Part shown: positions 6,758 to 15,281 of the stretch, in pieces
Layout: each line of letters starts with the position of its first letter
Numbering within the stretch: position 1 is the stretch's first letter
Source: JBMNGN01 sp050949865
GTDB taxonomy: Bacteria; Bacillota; Syntrophomonadia; Syntrophomonadales; Syntrophomonadaceae
NCBI GenBank assembly: GCA_050949865.1
Contig: JBMNGN010000002.1
Coordinates: forward strand, 1-64,000
Direction: 5' to 3'
Length of the DNA stretch: 64,000 nt
Notes under the pieces: model-generated
The model's input: only the letters and a program-made list of their open reading frames with translations
What the model was told of the DNA's origin: nothing
Databases searched by the model: none
Program-made: the position numbers and the translations under genes

Positions 6758-9120
6758 AAATCGCTGTGGGCAACAGCCGGATGGACAAGAAATGGAAAAA
6801 CAAAGATATCTCGTGGGAGGATTTTTGTGCCCGTGTAAAGACAACACAACGTACTACGGAAACAGTAGAAGAATATCGGAAATTAAAAAGAGGCCAACAA
6901 GATGATATCAAAGATGTGGGTGGTTTTGTCGGAGGGCATTTAAAAGGGGGAAGGCGAAAGAAGGGCAATGTTTTATGCCGTTCTTTGCTTACCCTTGATA
7001 TGGATTACGGTAGACCAGATATCTGGGAACAAATCAGTATGCTTTTTGATTTCAAATGCTGTGTTTATTCCACCCATAAGCACACACCGGAAAATCCAAG
7101 ACTTAGGCTAATCGTTCCTCTCGCTCGTGAAATCAGCGAAGAAGAATACGCAGCCGTTGGACGTATGGTGGCAAAAGAAATCGGCATAGATCTTTTCGAT
7201 GATACGACTTATGAAGCCCATCGCCTTATGTATTGGCCATCCACTTCCTCTAATGGTGAATTCGTCTATGAAGAGCAGGATGGAGAACTGCTTGACCCTG
7301 ATGTTTATCTTTCAAAATATCAAAACTGGCGGGATACATCAACTTGGCCAGTATCAAGCAGGCAGTCTGAAGTTATAAATCGCAGTCTTAAAGAACAAGC
7401 AGATCCGCTTTTAAAGGAAGGTGTGGTAGGAACATTCTGTCGTGCCTATCCCGTACGTGAAGCAATTGAGAAATTCTTAGGTGCAGTTTATGCCCCTTCT
7501 GCTATGGAAGGACGGTACGATTATATTCCAGCTGATAGTAGTGCCGGTGTGATTATCTATGATGATAAATTCGCATACAGCCATCATGCTACAGACCCAG
7601 CAAGTGGATTACTCCTCAATGCTTTTGATCTCGTTCGTATTCATAAATTTGGTTCTTTAGATGATAAAGCTTCTACAACCACAGCTCCTGGTAAGATGCC
7701 GTCTTTTGTGGCAATGTGCGAGTTTGCTATAAAAGATGAAAAAGTAAAAGCTGAGTTTGCTAAGGAGAGACAGGCACAGGCTGAAGAGGAGTTTAGTGAT
7801 GAGGATTGGCAGACAGCTTTGGAATTGGATAAGCAAGGCCGAATAAAAGACACTCTAGACAACATCGTTTTAATTATTCGTCATGACAAGGAATTACAGC
7901 ATATAGCTTTTAATTGCCACCGTGATGGTATTGATGCCAAAGGTGGCCTGCCTTGGGAACAGATCAAGGTGGGTTGGAATGATTCAGATAATGCACTTCT
8001 TAAAGTGTATTTAAGCAGCAAATACGGAGTCTATTCACCTACCAAGACCAAGGATGCTGTGTTAGCGGTAGCGGCTGAACGAGCCTACCATCCTGTTAAG
8101 GAGTATCTGGACTCCCTGCCAAAATGGGATGGAATTAGTCGAGTAGATAATCTATTAATTGATTATTTCGGTGCAACAGATAATTCCTATACAAAAGCAG
8201 TCATCCGCAAAACGATGGTTGCAGCGGTAGCCCGCATTTATAGACCAGGCACAAAGTTTGATAGTGTCCTTATCTTAAACGGTCCTCAAGGTATCGGTAA
8301 GTCAACCTTCTTTGCAAAACTTGCTGGAGATTGGTTTTCAGATAGTTTGACCATTACGGACATGAAAGATAAATCTGGGGCTGAGAAACTTCAGGGATAT
8401 TGGTTATTGGAACTGGGTGAGCTTGCTGGTATGCGTAAGACGGATGTGGAAATTGTGAAGTCTTTTATTTCGAGGGCAGATGATAAGTACCGGGCAAGTT
8501 ATGGAGTCAATGTGGAAAGCCATCCCCGTCAATGTGTAATTGTCGGTTCTACCAATGCAGAAAGCGGGTTTCTTCGAGATATAACCGGCAATCGAAGATT
8601 CTGGCCAGTCCGTATTAGCGGTAATGGTAAAAAGAAAGCTTGGCAGATGACTAAAGAGGAAGTACAGCAGATTTGGGCAGAGACACTAGTGCTTTATGAG
8701 AAGGGAGAAAAACTCTACCTTGAAGGTGATGATGCATCCATGGCAACTAGTGAGCAGGCAGATGCCATGGAAACAGATGAACGAGAAGGATTGGTTCGTA
8801 CCTATCTGGATACTCTTTTGCCGGATGATTGGGACACTATGTCTTTATACGAGCGTAGAAATTTCCTCGGCGGTAGCGAATTTGGCGGCGGCACCCGTGT
8901 TGGAACAGTAAAAAGAACCCTTGTCTGCAATATGGAGATTTGGTGTGAATGTTTTGGAAAAGATGCATCCTCAATGAGAACATCTGATTCTTATGCCATC
9001 GGTGCCATTATGAGAAAGATCAGTGGGTGGAACAAGTACACCGGGAACAAGAACGGAACAATCAATTTTCCTATCTATGGAAAGCAACGAGCTTATTCCC
9101 GAACCGGGGAACAAAGCTAG
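6754..9120 (+). CDS. VapE-type phage primase-helicase (virulence-associated E family)
   Basis: Encodes 788 residues. The N-terminal 250 residues (LTLDMDYGRPDIW, VYSTHKHTPENPRLRLIVPL) look like an archaeo-eukaryotic-type primase domain. A VirE/VapE helicase domain follows, with Walker A NGPQGIGKSTFF (about 509) and downstream ELGELAGMRKTDVEIVKSF and GSTNAESGFLRDITGNRRFW. It overlaps the upstream gene by 4 nt. It would prime and unwind phage DNA for the family A polymerase. The 3' end carries GGAACAA repeats that continue into the downstream gap. Confidence 0.9.
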   Translation: MKIAVGNSRMDKKWKNKDISWEDFCARVKTTQRTTETVEEYRKLKRGQQDDIKDVGGFVGGHLKGGRRKKGNVLCRSLLTLDMDYGRPDIWEQISMLFDFKCCVYSTHKHTPENPRLRLIVPLAREISEEEYAAVGRMVAKEIGIDLFDDTTYEAHRLMYWPSTSSNGEFVYEEQDGELLDPDVYLSKYQNWRDTSTWPVSSRQSEVINRSLKEQADPLLKEGVVGTFCRAYPVREAIEKFLGAVYAPSAMEGRYDYIPADSSAGVIIYDDKFAYSHHATDPASGLLLNAFDLVRIHKFGSLDDKASTTTAPGKMPSFVAMCEFAIKDEKVKAEFAKERQAQAEEEFSDEDWQTALELDKQGRIKDTLDNIVLIIRHDKELQHIAFNCHRDGIDAKGGLPWEQIKVGWNDSDNALLKVYLSSKYGVYSPTKTKDAVLAVAAERAYHPVKEYLDSLPKWDGISRVDNLLIDYFGATDNSYTKAVIRKTMVAAVARIYRPGTKFDSVLILNGPQGIGKSTFFAKLAGDWFSDSLTITDMKDKSGAEKLQGYWLLELGELAGMRKTDVEIVKSFISRADDKYRASYGVNVESHPRQCVIVGSTNAESGFLRDITGNRRFWPVRISGNGKKKAWQMTKEEVQQIWAETLVLYEKGEKLYLEGDDASMATSEQADAMETDEREGLVRTYLDTLLPDDWDTMSLYERRNFLGGSEFGGGTRVGTVKRTLVCNMEIWCECFGKDASSMRTSDSYAIGAIMRKISGWNKYTGNKNGTINFPIYGKQRAYSRTGEQS

Positions 9121-9314
9121 TTGTACCTTACCTTGTTCTCATACTGGTTCTTTCCCCAAAGCTAGTAATCAAAAGGAAAATCTACGGTTCGGAACAAGTG
9201 GAACAAGAAGTATCCTATTTATTTATAAATAGTAAAAAAGAAGAAAGTGTAGCCTGTGCATACACGCATACGCGCGCGTATAGGAAAAATGGGTCAAAGT
9301 TGTTTTCTTGTTCC
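9029..9314. repeat. GGAACAA iterons and GC palindrome; candidate replication origin
   Basis: GGAACAA occurs six times in direct orientation (9029, 9044, 9055, 9108, 9191, 9200) and once inverted (9308-9314), with a near-copy TTGTTC at 9133. The cluster spans the end of the primase-helicase gene and the 219-nt gap after it. A 14-nt palindrome ATACGCGCGCGTAT lies at 9268-9281. Iterons next to the replication gene suggest an origin; this is inference. Confidence 0.5.
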
Positions 9315-9339
9315 GAGCCTTTTTATATGGGAGGTATTT

Positions 9340-9621
9340 ATGCTTGAAAAATATATCGAAAAGAAACTGGTGGCTGAGGTAAAAAAGATGGGAGGCATTG
9401 CAGCAAAGTTTATTAGCCCAGGTTTGGATGGGATGCCAGACCGCCTAGTGCTTTTACCACTTGGAAAGATGGCATTTGTGGAATTAAAGGCTCCCAGAAA
9501 GAAACCTCGTCCACTACAGATTAGAAGAATAAAGCAATTACAAAAATTAGGCTTTACCTGCTATGTCATTGACGATGTTGAGCAGATTGGAGGGATACTC
9601 GATGAAATACAATCCTCATAA
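9340..9621 (+). CDS. VRR-NUC domain nuclease
   Basis: A 93-residue single-domain VRR-NUC protein. ATG 9340 follows GGGAGG; the longer frame from 9256 is upstream noise. Core residues are visible: an N-terminal Glu (LVAEVKKMGG), GMPDRLVLLP with the catalytic Asp, and VELKAPRKK with the E-x-K pair. Family members cut branched or structured DNA; here it is paired with the SNF2 helicase whose start it overlaps, suggesting joint action in replication or packaging-related DNA processing. Confidence 0.88.
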   Translation: MLEKYIEKKLVAEVKKMGGIAAKFISPGLDGMPDRLVLLPLGKMAFVELKAPRKKPRPLQIRRIKQLQKLGFTCYVIDDVEQIGGILDEIQSS

Positions 9622-10963
9622 ATATCAAACATATGCTACGAATTTCATACTTGAGCATCCCATAGCAGCGGTGTTTTTAGAGATGGGTCTTGGCAAAAGC
9701 GTAATCACTTTAACTGCTATATTTGATTTATGTCTTGATAGTTTTGAAATTGGAAAGGTTCTGGTCATTGCCCCTCTAAGGGTAGCAAGGGATACTTGGC
9801 CAGCTGAGATAAACAAATGGGAGCATTTAAAAGGACTGGAGTATTCAGTGGCTATTGGAACAGAACAGGAGCGGTTAGCAGCTCTTAGGAAACCAGCAAG
9901 TGTCTATCTTATAAACAGAGAAAATGTTGACTGGTTAGTAAACAAAAGTGGCATTCCTTTTAATTATGACATGGTGGTCATTGATGAATTGTCATCTTTT
10001 AAGTCCTATGGAGCAAAAAGATTTAAGAGTTTACTAAAAGTCAGACCTAGGGCGAAACGTATCGTGGGTCTTACAGGTACTCCATCCAGTAACGGGTTAA
10101 TGGATTTGTGGGCAGAGTTTCGTATTCTCGACATGGGTAAAAGACTCGGCAGATACATAACTCACTACCGCAATTCCTTCTTTACTCCAGATAAACGTAA
10201 TCAGCAGATTGTATTTTCATATAAACCGTTACCTGGGGCAGAAGATGCCATATATCGGCTCATTTCAGATATTACCATTTCAATGAAATCGGTTGATTTT
10301 CTGAAAATGCCAGAATGCGTGATAAATGAAGTGTCGGTGTATCTAAATGATAAAGAACAATCAGTATATGATCACTTTCGTGAAGAGATGGTTCTTGAGC
10401 TTGCAAATGAGGAGATTGATGCCATGAATGCAGCAGTCCTTTCTGGCAAACTCCTGCAAATGGCAAACGGTGCTGTCTATGATGATGATAAAAATACTCA
10501 TATTATCCATGACCGCAAGCTGGATGCTCTTGAAGATTTAATCGAAGGTGCAAACGGCAAACCTGTCCTTATTGCATATTGGTATAATCACGATTTAGAG
10601 CGTATTAAAGCAAGATTTAATGTTAGAGAAATTAAAACATCCAAGGATATCAAGGACTGGAACAACGGTGATATTTCTGTGGCGGTTATCCATCCTGCAT
10701 CAGCAGGACACGGTCTCAATTTACAAAGTGGTGGTTCAACACTTATTTGGTTTGGTCTTACCTGGAGTCTAGAGCTCTATCAGCAAACAAATGCAAGACT
10801 TTGGAGACAAGGACAAAATGAAACGGTGGTTATCCATCACATTATTACTAAAGGCACGATTGATGAAGATGTGATGAGAGCCTTGAAACGAAAGGAAAAG
10901 ACACAGTCCGATCTTATAAATGCTGTCAAAGCAAATCTGGGGAAAGCGAGGGGTGTTGTATGA
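9602..10963 (+). CDS. SNF2-family phage DNA helicase
   Basis: A 453-residue superfamily 2 helicase. ATG 9602 has GGAGGG about 8 nt upstream and overlaps the nuclease gene. Motif I is EMGLGKSVIT (about 25-34), motif II reads VIDELSSF (Asp-Glu-Leu-Ser instead of DEAH), motif III is GLTGTPSSNG and motif VI is QTNARLWRQGQ. It is a standard phage form without extra domains. The coupled nuclease gene implies a two-component DNA processing pair. Confidence 0.92.
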   Translation: MKYNPHKYQTYATNFILEHPIAAVFLEMGLGKSVITLTAIFDLCLDSFEIGKVLVIAPLRVARDTWPAEINKWEHLKGLEYSVAIGTEQERLAALRKPASVYLINRENVDWLVNKSGIPFNYDMVVIDELSSFKSYGAKRFKSLLKVRPRAKRIVGLTGTPSSNGLMDLWAEFRILDMGKRLGRYITHYRNSFFTPDKRNQQIVFSYKPLPGAEDAIYRLISDITISMKSVDFLKMPECVINEVSVYLNDKEQSVYDHFREEMVLELANEEIDAMNAAVLSGKLLQMANGAVYDDDKNTHIIHDRKLDALEDLIEGANGKPVLIAYWYNHDLERIKARFNVREIKTSKDIKDWNNGDISVAVIHPASAGHGLNLQSGGSTLIWFGLTWSLELYQQTNARLWRQGQNETVVIHHIITKGTIDEDVMRALKRKEKTQSDLINAVKANLGKARGVV

Positions 10964-11181
10964 TGGATGCATTTGAAAAACTGGCAAATGCCATTATTCT
11001 ACAGGCGGTCAAGGATTATCGTTTTGCTCTGAAAAGACTAGCAAAATACCCTCGCAATGATTCTGCTAGATATACGAAACGTGAGATTGAGCGTTTCTTT
11101 CATTCCGGGTATTTCACTACCCTGACATCCCTCGATCCTGAGATGCTAATTAAAAAGCTACATGAGGAGGTGGTGCGATGA
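10960..11181 (+). CDS. Small phage protein before the late regulator
   Basis: Encodes 73 residues, mostly helical and basic, starting at ATG 10960 in a 4-nt overlap with the helicase stop. No domain recognised. It overlaps the ArpU-like gene by 4 nt, so the two are translationally coupled and probably co-regulated. Confidence 0.65.
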   Translation: MMDAFEKLANAIILQAVKDYRFALKRLAKYPRNDSARYTKREIERFFHSGYFTTLTSLDPEMLIKKLHEEVVR

Positions 11182-11588
11182 CGGCAAAGGAATTCTTGAA
11201 ACAAGCTTATCGCTTAAATGAGCTGATTAATTCCGATCTTGAGGAGTTGCAAAATCTAAGGGAACTCTCAAGGAGTGTTTCATCTCCTGTTCTTGAGGAA
11301 AAAGTCAGTAAAACAAAAAGTACTGATCCACCTTTTGAAAAATACGTGATTAGAATAGTAGATTTGGAGAAGCAGATACAACAAGAGGTGGAACGTTTAA
11401 TAAAGCTGAAGTCAGATATTCGTGAAGCGATTAACCAGATGGAAAACGTGGATGAAAAGCTGCTTCTTCGCTACCGCTACATTAACTTTCTTAACTGGGA
11501 AGAAATCTGTGTCAACCTTAATGTTTCTATGAGAACTGTGCATAGACTTCACTCATCAGCCTTGCAGCATTTAAAGGTGCCTAAATAA
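11178..11588 (+). CDS. ArpU/DUF1492-like late transcription regulator
   Basis: Encodes 136 residues: a long coiled-coil N-terminal half and a C-terminal sigma-region-4-like helix-turn-helix (LLLRYRYINFLNWEEICVNL then VSMRTVHRLHSSALQHL). This arrangement is typical of the DUF1492/ArpU-like proteins that sit directly upstream of the packaging genes and switch on late transcription. A set of three 10-bp repeats and a TATAAT box follow within 70 nt of its stop, which fits that role. Start ATG 11178 follows GGAGGTGGTGCG. Confidence 0.8.
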   Translation: MTAKEFLKQAYRLNELINSDLEELQNLRELSRSVSSPVLEEKVSKTKSTDPPFEKYVIRIVDLEKQIQQEVERLIKLKSDIREAINQMENVDEKLLLRYRYINFLNWEEICVNLNVSMRTVHRLHSSALQHLKVPK

Positions 11589-11590
11589 AA

Positions 11591-11656
11591 GTTGGCACAC
11601 TTTGGCACAGGTTGGCATACGATGACACTGTTTGTCCGTAGGGAAAGCTATATAAT
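11591..11656 (+). promoter_or_regulatory. Late promoter with three phased 10-bp repeats
   Basis: GTTGGCACAC, TTTGGCACAG and GTTGGCATAC stand head to tail at 11591-11620, exactly one helical turn each. A TATAAT box lies at 11651-11656. There is no good -35 at 17 nt (TTGTCC at 11632 is only 13 nt away), as expected for an activator-dependent promoter. The ArpU-like product encoded just upstream is the obvious candidate activator. Confidence 0.7.
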
Positions 11657-11682
11657 GGTAGTATGGAATATTAGCAAACAGA

Positions 11683-11719
11683 AGCCTTCACGGGAGCATT
11701 TCTCCTGCGAGGGCTTTTT
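11683..11719 (+). terminator. Terminator-like hairpin in the late leader
   Basis: AGCCTTC pairs with GAGGGCT, and inside it CGGGAG pairs with CTCCTG, followed by a five-T run. It lies between the late promoter and the HNH gene, so late transcripts must read through it. Confidence 0.75.
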
Positions 11720-11742
11720 CTATGGGCAAAAGGAGGTGTAGT

Positions 11743-12102
11743 ATGCCAAGGAAACCTAAGCGACCATGCTCTTATCCTGGTTGTCCAGAATTGACTGACA
11801 GACGTTTTTGTGAAGAACATGCTAAAAAGGAAGCTGCACGGTATGAAAAGTATGACCGCGATCCAGCAACTCGTAAGCGATATGGTCGTGCATGGAAAAG
11901 AATACGTGACCGCTACATTGCGGCTCATCCTCTTTGCGAGGAGTGTAAACGACAAGGAAAGCTGACCCCAGCAACCGAGGTGCATCACATTCTTCCTCTA
12001 GCAAGAGGTGGAACCCATGATAGAAGCAATCTGATGTCCCTTTGTACTTCTTGCCACTCTGCCATCACTGCAAAAGATGGAGACCGTTGGGGAACCCGGT
12101 AG
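11743..12102 (+). CDS. HNH endonuclease, packaging-associated
   Basis: A 119-residue HNH nuclease. ATG 11743 follows AGGAGG. Zinc-binding cysteines are seen in CSYPGCPE, CEECKRQGK and CTSCH; the HNH core is EVHHILPLARGGTHDRSNLM. In HK97-like phages an HNH protein next to the terminase genes is needed for efficient cutting and packaging. It is the first late gene here and lies right before the small terminase. Confidence 0.92.
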   Translation: MPRKPKRPCSYPGCPELTDRRFCEEHAKKEAARYEKYDRDPATRKRYGRAWKRIRDRYIAAHPLCEECKRQGKLTPATEVHHILPLARGGTHDRSNLMSLCTSCHSAITAKDGDRWGTR

Positions 12103-12213
12103 GGGGAGTCAAATCTCCACAGCTTTTTAGATGTGCAACGGGCGTGGGGTAACGCGTGAAAATTCGCGGTTTCAAACAGGGTAATAGACCCATCAACGAA
12201 AAGAGGTGAGTGA
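12103..12213 (+). other. HNH-terS intergenic region, candidate cos site
   Basis: A 111-nt gap with a GC-rich centre (GGGCGTGGGGTAACGCG near 12138-12155) and short dyads. In HK97-like phages with this gene order the cohesive-end site normally lies between HNH and terS or close by. The assignment rests on position and composition only. Confidence 0.35.
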
Positions 12214-12765
12214 ATGGCCAAAGATGGAACAAATCGTGGCGGTGCCCGTATAGGCTCTGGTCAAAAAAAGAAACCACTTGCTGATAAAATTGCACAGGGT
12301 AATCCAGGTAAGAGAAAGCTAGAAATCATTGACTTCCAAAATACCGCTGATTTAAAGGGGCAGGAAATGCCAAAGCCAAGGGGCATGCTCTCCGCAGTGC
12401 AAAAGGACGGGAAAACCCTAGTAGCCAGCGAGATTTATGAAATTACTTGGAAATGGCTTGAGGAGCGAGGCTGTGCCCATTTGGTGCTCCCACAGCTTCT
12501 AGAACGATATGCCATGAGTGCGGCCAGATGGATACAGTGTGAGGAGGCGGTAACTGAGTTTGGTTTTCTTGCCAAGCATCCAACTACCGGCAATGCTATT
12601 CAAAGTCCTTATGTAGCTATGAGCCAGAACTTTATGAGCCAGACAAACAGACTATGGATGGAGATTTATCAAATCGTTAAAGAGAATTGTGCTACAGAGT
12701 ATTCTGGTTTAAACCCACAGGACGATGTGATGGAGCGACTGCTATCTGCCCGCAGAGGAAAATAA
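12214..12765 (+). CDS. Terminase small subunit (P27 family)
   Basis: Encodes 183 residues and begins with a basic Gly/Arg/Lys-rich segment (GGARIGSGQKKK, GNPGKRKLE) typical of P27-type small terminases. The helical part includes ASEIYEITWKWLEERG and the C-terminus ends NPQDDVMERLLSARRGK. It recognises phage DNA and loads the large subunit. The large subunit is unusually far away, at 18064, because a metabolic cassette is inserted between the two. Confidence 0.9.
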   Translation: MAKDGTNRGGARIGSGQKKKPLADKIAQGNPGKRKLEIIDFQNTADLKGQEMPKPRGMLSAVQKDGKTLVASEIYEITWKWLEERGCAHLVLPQLLERYAMSAARWIQCEEAVTEFGFLAKHPTTGNAIQSPYVAMSQNFMSQTNRLWMEIYQIVKENCATEYSGLNPQDDVMERLLSARRGK

Positions 12766-12782
12766 AGATGAGGAGATATGTA

Positions 12783-13958
12783 ATGAGTAAAAGATATTTA
12801 ACAGCTGAAAGTGTATGTGCTGGACATCCTGATAAACTATGCGACATCATAGCAGATAGCATTTTAGAAGCATGTTTACGTAAAGACAAAGCATCACGTG
12901 TCGCTTGTGAGGTAATGGCAACCAAAGGGAAAATTATCGTGGCGGGCGAAATCTCCTGCAGCGAGAAAATAGACATCCGATACATTGTTAGGAATGTCCT
13001 TAAAGAGATTGGATACAACCCTCTTAAATTCTTGATTTATGTATTTGTACACAAACAAAGTGTAGATATTGCAACTGGCGTGGATACTGCACTGGAAGTA
13101 AGAAATGGGATAAACGAACAGTATGGTTCGATAGGTGCTGGAGACCAAGGAACTGTGTATGGCTATGCTACAAAGGAAACAGGAGAAATGCTTCCCCTAC
13201 CCCTTGTACTATCTCACAGGATTGTAAAGAGACTGGATGATTGCCGAAAAGGGAAACTGATAAAAGGTATCCACCCAGATGGTAAAGCGCAGGTGACGGT
13301 GGAATATGAAGGAGACACTCCAGTGCGAATAAAGACTATTGTGATATCGGTACAGCATGATAAGAATAAAACACAGGAAGAACTAAAGACAGATATCCTT
13401 AACAATGTCCTATGGCAGTGCTTTGAGGACTTCCCATTTGATGATGAAACAGAAATTCTCATTAACCCCTCTGGTAGATTTGTCGAAGGTGGTCCCGCTG
13501 CCGATACAGGCTTAACTGGTAGAAAAATTATGGTTGATACCTATGGAGGACTTGCATCCCATGGAGGTGGCGCACTTAGTGGTAAAGACCCCACCAAAGT
13601 TGACCGAAGCGGTGCCTATATGGCTCGGTACATTGCAAAGCATATCGTCTGGTGTGGATATGCAAAGAGATGTGAAGTTAGTATATCCTATGCCATTGGT
13701 AAGGCAAATCCTGTAGCCTTTTATGTAAATACCCTTGGCACAGGTATTGTTTCTGACGAAATATTAACTCTTGCTGCACAGGAAGTTTTCAATTTAAGAC
13801 CTACAGCCATTATTGAAAATCTACGTCTTAGAAATGTGATTTACTCTGACACCGCGGCTTATGGTCACTTTAATAGTTGTCTATTCCCGTGGGAGGATGT
13901 AAATAAGTACAGTGAATTTAGAAAGGCGGTGGAAAAGTATGTTGATAGAGAAGATTAA
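12783..13958 (+). CDS. metK: Phage-encoded S-adenosylmethionine synthetase
   Basis: A 391-residue full-length methionine adenosyltransferase. ATG 12783 is 7 nt after AGGAG. Conserved elements are GHPDKLCD near the N-terminus, GAGDQGTVYGYA (about 119) and the phosphate-binding VDTYGGLASHGGGALSGKD region. The first residues and spacing match cellular MetK, although the sequence looks divergent. It makes SAM from methionine and ATP. The stop overlaps the downstream methyltransferase gene by 20 nt, so SAM supply and use are coupled. Confidence 0.92.
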   Translation: MSKRYLTAESVCAGHPDKLCDIIADSILEACLRKDKASRVACEVMATKGKIIVAGEISCSEKIDIRYIVRNVLKEIGYNPLKFLIYVFVHKQSVDIATGVDTALEVRNGINEQYGSIGAGDQGTVYGYATKETGEMLPLPLVLSHRIVKRLDDCRKGKLIKGIHPDGKAQVTVEYEGDTPVRIKTIVISVQHDKNKTQEELKTDILNNVLWQCFEDFPFDDETEILINPSGRFVEGGPAADTGLTGRKIMVDTYGGLASHGGGALSGKDPTKVDRSGAYMARYIAKHIVWCGYAKRCEVSISYAIGKANPVAFYVNTLGTGIVSDEILTLAAQEVFNLRPTAIIENLRLRNVIYSDTAAYGHFNSCLFPWEDVNKYSEFRKAVEKYVDRED

Positions 13959-15180
13959 AACGAAACAACTCATCCCCGCTGAATATAACCCAAGGAAGGA
14001 TTTAAAACCGGGTGATCCGGAATATGAGAAACTTAAACGCTCCCTTGAGGAGTTTGGATATGTAGAACCCGTAATATGGAATAAGACCACAGGCAGAGTC
14101 ATCGGAGGCCATCAACGTTTGAAAATCCTGCTGAGTATGGGCATGGATGAGATAGAATGCGTAGTTGTTGAAATGGATGAGCAAAAGGAGAAGGCGCTGA
14201 ACATTGCACTAAATAAAATAAGTGGTGATTGGGATAAAGACAAATTAGCACTTCTCATCACGGACTTAAATGCTTCAGACTTTGATGTGTCTTTGACAGG
14301 TTTTGACCCGGGTGAGTTGGAGGATCTTTTCAAGGATTCCCTTAAGGATAATATAAAAGAAGATGATTTCGATGTAGACAGCGAGCTGAAAAAGCCCGCT
14401 GTTTCGCATTTAGGGGATATTTGGCTACTTGGACAGCATCGATTACTCTGCGGAGACAGTACAAAGAAAGACACCTTTGATGTCTTGATGGATGGGAAAA
14501 CTGCTAATTTGGTAGTTACGGACCCTCCATATAACGTTAACTATGAAGGCACTGCTGGAAAAATCAAAAATGACAATATGGCTAACGAAGCGTTCTATGA
14601 TTTCCTGCTTGCTGCATTTCAGAACACCGAAGCAGCGATGGCAAAGGACGCTTCTATTTATGTATTCCATGCGGATACCGAAGGACTCAATTTTAGAAGA
14701 GCATTCTCCGATGCAGGATTTTATCTTTCCGGTACTTGCATTTGGAAAAAGCAGTCCCTTGTTCTCGGTCGCTCCCCTTATCAGTGGCAGCATGAACCTA
14801 TTCTCTTTGGGTGGAAAAAGAAAGGCAAGCATAACTGGTATTCCGATAGAAAGCAGACCACCATCTGGGAATTTGAGAAACCGAAGAAAAACAGTGATCA
14901 TCCTACGATGAAACCAGTTGCACTTGTGGCCTACCCTATTTTGAACTCAAGCCTTTCTAATTGCATCGTGCTTGATCCTTTTGGTGGTTCAGGAAGTACA
15001 CTGATTGCTTGTGAGCAGACAGATAGAATCTGCTACACCATTGAACTGGATGAAAAGTACTGTGATGTCATTGTGAAAAGGTATATTGAGCAAGTTGGAA
15101 ACTCAGACAGTGTGTTTCTCCTAAGAGATGGTTCGAAAATAAGATATTGTGACCTGCCAGACGTTGCTACCGCCGATTAA
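13939..15180 (+). CDS. ParB-like domain fused to N4/N6 DNA methyltransferase
   Basis: A 413-residue two-domain protein. Residues 1-85 are ParB/sulfiredoxin-like (IPAEYNPRKDLKPGD, GGHQRLKILLSMG). The methylase domain has TDPPYNVNYEG (about 193, catalytic DPPY) and the SAM-binding FGGSGSTLIACE near 347, an order typical of beta-class enzymes. It probably modifies phage DNA, protecting it from host restriction or marking it for packaging. GTG and earlier ATG options exist, but ATG 13939 has the best-spaced purine-rich site. It overlaps metK. Confidence 0.92.
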   Translation: MLIEKIKTKQLIPAEYNPRKDLKPGDPEYEKLKRSLEEFGYVEPVIWNKTTGRVIGGHQRLKILLSMGMDEIECVVVEMDEQKEKALNIALNKISGDWDKDKLALLITDLNASDFDVSLTGFDPGELEDLFKDSLKDNIKEDDFDVDSELKKPAVSHLGDIWLLGQHRLLCGDSTKKDTFDVLMDGKTANLVVTDPPYNVNYEGTAGKIKNDNMANEAFYDFLLAAFQNTEAAMAKDASIYVFHADTEGLNFRRAFSDAGFYLSGTCIWKKQSLVLGRSPYQWQHEPILFGWKKKGKHNWYSDRKQTTIWEFEKPKKNSDHPTMKPVALVAYPILNSSLSNCIVLDPFGGSGSTLIACEQTDRICYTIELDEKYCDVIVKRYIEQVGNSDSVFLLRDGSKIRYCDLPDVATAD

Positions 15181-15230
15181 TGGAACAGTATTTTCTACAG
15201 AAAGATGCTCTAAATGACTTGATATTAACA

Positions 15231-15273
15231 GCCTTTAGAGTGATATATGTATGTACCGAAAATAGAAAGGCGG
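15231..15273 (+). promoter_or_regulatory. Leader motif, copy 3
   Basis: Contains TTAGAGTGATATATGTA, identical over 17 nt to the leader at 16375, then CCGAAA. GCCTTT (15231-15236) can pair with AAAGGC (15266-15271), which is the ribosome site of the 15282 gene. Confidence 0.6.
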
Positions 15274-15281
15274 TATAAAAA

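Noticed and set aside
9023..9347. Two overlapping plus-strand frames after the primase-helicase
   Set aside because: They run across the GGAACAA repeats, lack ribosome sites and show no family resemblance; the real start downstream is 9340.
12687..12782. Longer N-terminus for metK from 12687
   Set aside because: The extra 32 codons lie in the small terminase gene and add nothing that MetK proteins have; 12783 has the proper ribosome site.
14443..14901. Minus-strand 152-aa frame inside the methyltransferase
   Set aside because: Shadow of the plus-strand gene; no ribosome site or recognisable domain.
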